This document shows, piece after piece, positions 31,196-32,968 of a stretch of 32,968 bases of DNA (its first letter is position 1; the number at the start of each line of letters is the position of its first letter). The stretch comes from Ruminococcus sp. Lineage in GTDB: Bacteria > Bacillota > Clostridia > Oscillospirales > Ruminococcaceae. The notes beneath the pieces are model-generated. The model searched no databases, was not told the DNA's origin, and was given only the letters and a program-made list of their open reading frames with translations. Position numbers and translations under genes: made by a program. Where the stretch lies: the NCBI GenBank assembly GCA_031262835.1, contig JAISGY010000064.1, positions 1 to 32,968 of the forward strand, in the 5' to 3' direction.

Positions 31196-31837
31196 ATGGA
31201 AAAGCTTTTAATAGACGTTTCGCATCACAACGGTAACATTGATTTTGCCAAAGTTAAAGCCGACAGCGCAGGTATCGACGGCGTAATTATCCGCGCCGGG
31301 TTCGGGCGGTATGTTTCGCAAAAGGACAAGCGGTTCGATAAAAATGTCACAGGCGCGCTTGACGCCGGCATGGACATCGGGGCGTATTGGTACTCCTACG
31401 CGACAAATAAAAACGAAGCACTCCTTGAGGCGAAGGCTTGCGTAAAAATTATAGCCGGCAAGAAGTTTTCTTACCCTATCTATTTCGACATTGAAGACAA
31501 GTGTCAGCTTTATCTCTCGAAAGAATGTTGCTCGGAGATGGTTAAGACTTTCTGCGATTATCTTGAATTGAAGGGCTTTTTCGCCGGGGTTTATTCCTAT
31601 GACTCCTTCTTTGCTTCAAACCTTTCGGAGGACATTCCGAAGCGGTATTCGGCTTGGGTCGCGCGGATTAATTCCTCCGGGAAAGAGGTCATAAAGCCTT
31701 CACACTGCAAAGCTTATGCTATGCACCAATACTCTTGGTGCGGGAAGGTAGAAGGGATTAAGGGGGATGTTGACATGAATTTGTGCTTTAAAAATTTCCC
31801 TGCTATTATGAAGACGAAGAAGTTAAACGGGTTTTAA
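31196..31837 (+). CDS. GH25 muramidase (phage endolysin)
   Basis: 213 aa, the catalytic domain only. D7 in LLIDVSHHNG and D98-I-E100 in YPIYFDIED are the conserved acids of GH25, which cuts the MurNAc-GlcNAc bond of peptidoglycan. No signal peptide, so the holin is needed for release. No separate cell-wall-binding domain is seen at the C-terminus. AAAGGAGG upstream. Confidence 0.95.
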   Translation: MEKLLIDVSHHNGNIDFAKVKADSAGIDGVIIRAGFGRYVSQKDKRFDKNVTGALDAGMDIGAYWYSYATNKNEALLEAKACVKIIAGKKFSYPIYFDIEDKCQLYLSKECCSEMVKTFCDYLELKGFFAGVYSYDSFFASNLSEDIPKRYSAWVARINSSGKEVIKPSHCKAYAMHQYSWCGKVEGIKGDVDMNLCFKNFPAIMKTKKLNGF

Positions 31838-31843
31838 AAAAAG

Positions 31844-31869
31844 GGGGGTGATATTATATGTCATCCCCC
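31844..31869. terminator. GC hairpin after the lysozyme gene
   Basis: Arms GGGGGTGA and TCATCCCCC with a 9-nt AT loop. No U-tract follows (ATTTGCGAAAA), so termination would be weak. The same bases form the ribosome site and start of a short ORF. Confidence 0.45.
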
Positions 31870-31953
31870 ATTTGCGAAAATTTAGTGAAAATGCTTGACA
31901 ATCTGTCTGTTATCAGCTATACTAATATCAGGCGGTGGAGACGTGGTCCTTGA
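31858..31953 (+). CDS. Possible 31-codon ORF upstream of the JAMM gene
   Basis: ATG 31858 lies about 8 nt after AAGGGGGG and runs 31 codons (start MSSPICENLVKML). Its stop overlaps the start region of the JAMM gene by 11 nt, which would couple the two. The promoter for that gene lies inside it, so it is only translated from the phage-side transcript. Not recognised. Confidence 0.35.
   Translation: MSSPICENLVKMLDNLSVISYTNIRRWRRGP
31895..31923 (+). promoter_or_regulatory. Promoter of the JAMM cassette
   Basis: TTGACA (31895-31900), 17 bp, TATACT (31918-31923). The start would be near 31930, 13 nt before GTG 31943. It makes the cassette independent of the lysis genes. Confidence 0.65.
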
Positions 31954-32548
31954 GCAACAAAGATATGGAAGAATTAAAGAAACACAAATTGATAAATCTT
32001 ACATAAACAGCGTAGAGTATCGCAGAAAATTCGATAATATGACAGGGGATAGGAAGCTTGACGGTAAGATTTACACTGAATCTAAAACAATTTTAGCTCA
32101 TCGTTCCGGCACCCAATACGAAGACTTAACGTTTATCAGCACTTTAGACGGCACATCTAAAAGCAATACATCTTATGCTGAAACAGAAATACGAGCCGGA
32201 AAAGATGAAAACAGTGTGATTCGCAAAGTCATTCCGACTAACGCTATGAAAGAATTGGTGAAAAAATCATCACCTAACACTGTTATAGCGATTCATAATC
32301 ATCCGGGAAATTCATTGCCAAGTCTTTCTGACTTGAGATCCGCATTTGCAAATAGATATAAATTCGGTATAATTCTGACGCATAAGGGCGAAGTTTATAA
32401 ATACACTATAACTGATGGATTTAACGAAAACTTTGCCGACTTTTTACTCGGACGAATAGAAAAAGGAATAAAATCAGGAAACAGCGAGATTACAAAGAAA
32501 TACATCAATGAACTGTCCGCTTTTGGCGTTATATTGGAGGTGCTATAG
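31943..32548 (+). CDS. JAMM/RadC-like metalloprotein, phage minor-head C-terminal type
   Basis: 201 aa from GTG 31943 (GGCGGTGG upstream; an in-frame TTG at 31895 is the promoter -35). AIHNHPGNSLPSLSDL gives H118-N-H120-P and S127...D130, the zinc-binding pattern of JAB/JAMM and RadC domains. The preceding KFDNMTGDRKLDGK...LAHRSGTQYEDLTFI resembles the C-terminal domain attached to minor head or toxin-like proteins in clostridial phages. Here it stands alone, so it may be a separated domain. AT-richer than its neighbours with A/T-ending codons, which suggests recent transfer. Activity (deubiquitinase-like or peptidase) cannot be told. Confidence 0.7.
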   Translation: MVLEQQRYGRIKETQIDKSYINSVEYRRKFDNMTGDRKLDGKIYTESKTILAHRSGTQYEDLTFISTLDGTSKSNTSYAETEIRAGKDENSVIRKVIPTNAMKELVKKSSPNTVIAIHNHPGNSLPSLSDLRSAFANRYKFGIILTHKGEVYKYTITDGFNENFADFLLGRIEKGIKSGNSEITKKYINELSAFGVILEVL

Positions 32549-32734
32549 ATGATTACCTATGAAAGCATATGCAAAAAATTAGGCTTTAAATTTGACAGCG
32601 ATAATCATTACAGACCTAACGTGCCTTATTATGAGGATGATTCCGTCGGAAATCCTTACGAATCTTTGAGTGAAGACGAGTTGGATTTTATTGCTGCTTT
32701 TTTACGCAATAAGTACAATCTAAAAATTGCATAA
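32549..32734 (+). CDS. Small acidic partner of the JAMM protein
   Basis: 61 aa directly following the previous stop (ATG on the next base). N-terminal YESICKKLGFKFD and a C-terminal helix SEDELDFIAAFLRNKYNLKIA. Not recognised. Small acidic proteins placed right after such domains are often immunity or regulatory partners, so a toxin-immunity or protein-inhibitor pair is possible; this is inference from arrangement. Same AT-rich composition as its neighbour. Confidence 0.6.
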   Translation: MITYESICKKLGFKFDSDNHYRPNVPYYEDDSVGNPYESLSEDELDFIAAFLRNKYNLKIA

Positions 32735-32763
32735 GATTTACTTGAATCAAAAAATAAACAACA

Positions 32764-32785
32764 GGGCACGCCATTCGGCGTGTCC
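32764..32785 (+). terminator. Stem-loop abutting the second IS end
   Basis: 9-bp stem (GGGCACGCC / GGCGTGTCC, one G:U) with loop ATTC, ending at the base before the IS begins. On the plus strand a U-tract is missing because the IS follows directly. It is placed like a terminator for the 61-aa gene. Confidence 0.5.
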
Positions 32786-32968
32786 TCAGTCCGTCAAAAA
32801 AGCCATATCGTAAAGCGGAAGTGCAGTGACGGTATGGCTTTTTGTATGAACCAAGCGTAGGAACAGAGGAAACTAGGAGTGATTTTAACTCCAAGCGGCT
32901 AATTTTTTGAGGTTCATGCACGCAAACTTGAGCTTAACCCAGTTAGTGACTCGGGTAAGCCCTTTGTA
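32786..32968 (-). mobile_element. Right (3') end of the second IS copy, cut by the window edge
   Basis: 32786-32904 repeats the reverse complement of 1-119 with one mismatch. The remaining 64 bases belong to the transposase gene. Both copies have their transposase ends pointing towards the window interior, bounding about 32.6 kb in opposite orientation. Confidence 0.8.
32885..32968 (-). CDS. Transposase, C-terminal fragment
   Basis: 27 codons plus stop: YKGLTRVTNWVKLKFACMN then LKKLAAWS. The NLKKLA end with V-KLKFA before it is typical of the last helix of DDE transposases of the IS1182/IS5-like group (DDE_Tnp_1). The rest lies beyond the window. Family call from a very short piece. Confidence 0.6.
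   Translation of the reverse strand, partial: YKGLTRVTNWVKLKFACMNLKKLAAWS

Noticed and set aside
1-32968. tRNA or rRNA genes
   Set aside because: Reading all intergenic regions on both strands gave no cloverleaf or rRNA sequence that I recognise.

Overview
The window looks like chromosomal DNA of a Gram-positive, low-to-medium GC bacterium, most likely an uncultured Clostridia (Bacillota). The evidence is AGGAGG-type ribosome sites, consensus TTGACA/TATAAT promoters with 17-bp spacers, a B. subtilis-type Fe-S PurF, RecX, and a PBSX-like phage terminase. Both edges are cut inside copies of one insertion sequence in opposite orientation. They share a 119-bp inverted repeat with one mismatch, so this may be a contig that ends in repeats.

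Positions 171-13178 (minus strand) hold purine biosynthesis: purE-purC-purF under one promoter, then purM-purN and two separate genes for the last two steps (a PurO-type IMP cyclohydrolase and a stand-alone AICAR transformylase). A single + strand gene for a duplicated cystatin-like protein sits between purF and purM.

The outstanding feature is at 2089-8100. Twenty small genes, one of only 52 codons, lie head to tail between purN and the IMP cyclohydrolase gene. Most encode a near-identical 39- or 41-residue leader ending in a double-glycine-type motif (ELENIAGG or ELENLxxSGG) and then a divergent C-terminal part. In 17 of them that part carries a C...CxxC...C pattern, often with a C-terminal EEAW-like motif. 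They resemble secreted or modified peptide precursors with Nif11-like/double-glycine leaders, but the window contains no modifying enzyme, protease or exporter. Spacers are so short that they are probably co-transcribed with purM/purN.

Positions 13508-22938 (plus strand) hold rplM-rpsI, five tandem GT8 glycosyltransferase paralogues (repeat unit about 952 bp, identical 14-nt gene overlaps, the third copy frameshifted), a TVP38/TMEM64 membrane protein, mnmG, rsmG and recX.

Positions 23096-31837 hold a compact phage structural and lysis module: small zinc protein, terminase subunits, portal, capsid, connectors, a tail gene pair joined by a CTTTGAC (+1 frameshift-like) site, holin and GH25 lysozyme. 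No integrase, repressor, replication or tape-measure gene is seen. A covarying hairpin repeat recurs between its genes and just after recX. Positions 31838-32760 hold an AT-richer cassette with a JAMM/RadC-like protein and a 61-aa partner, then the second IS edge.

All functional assignments come from reading motifs by eye; no database search was run.
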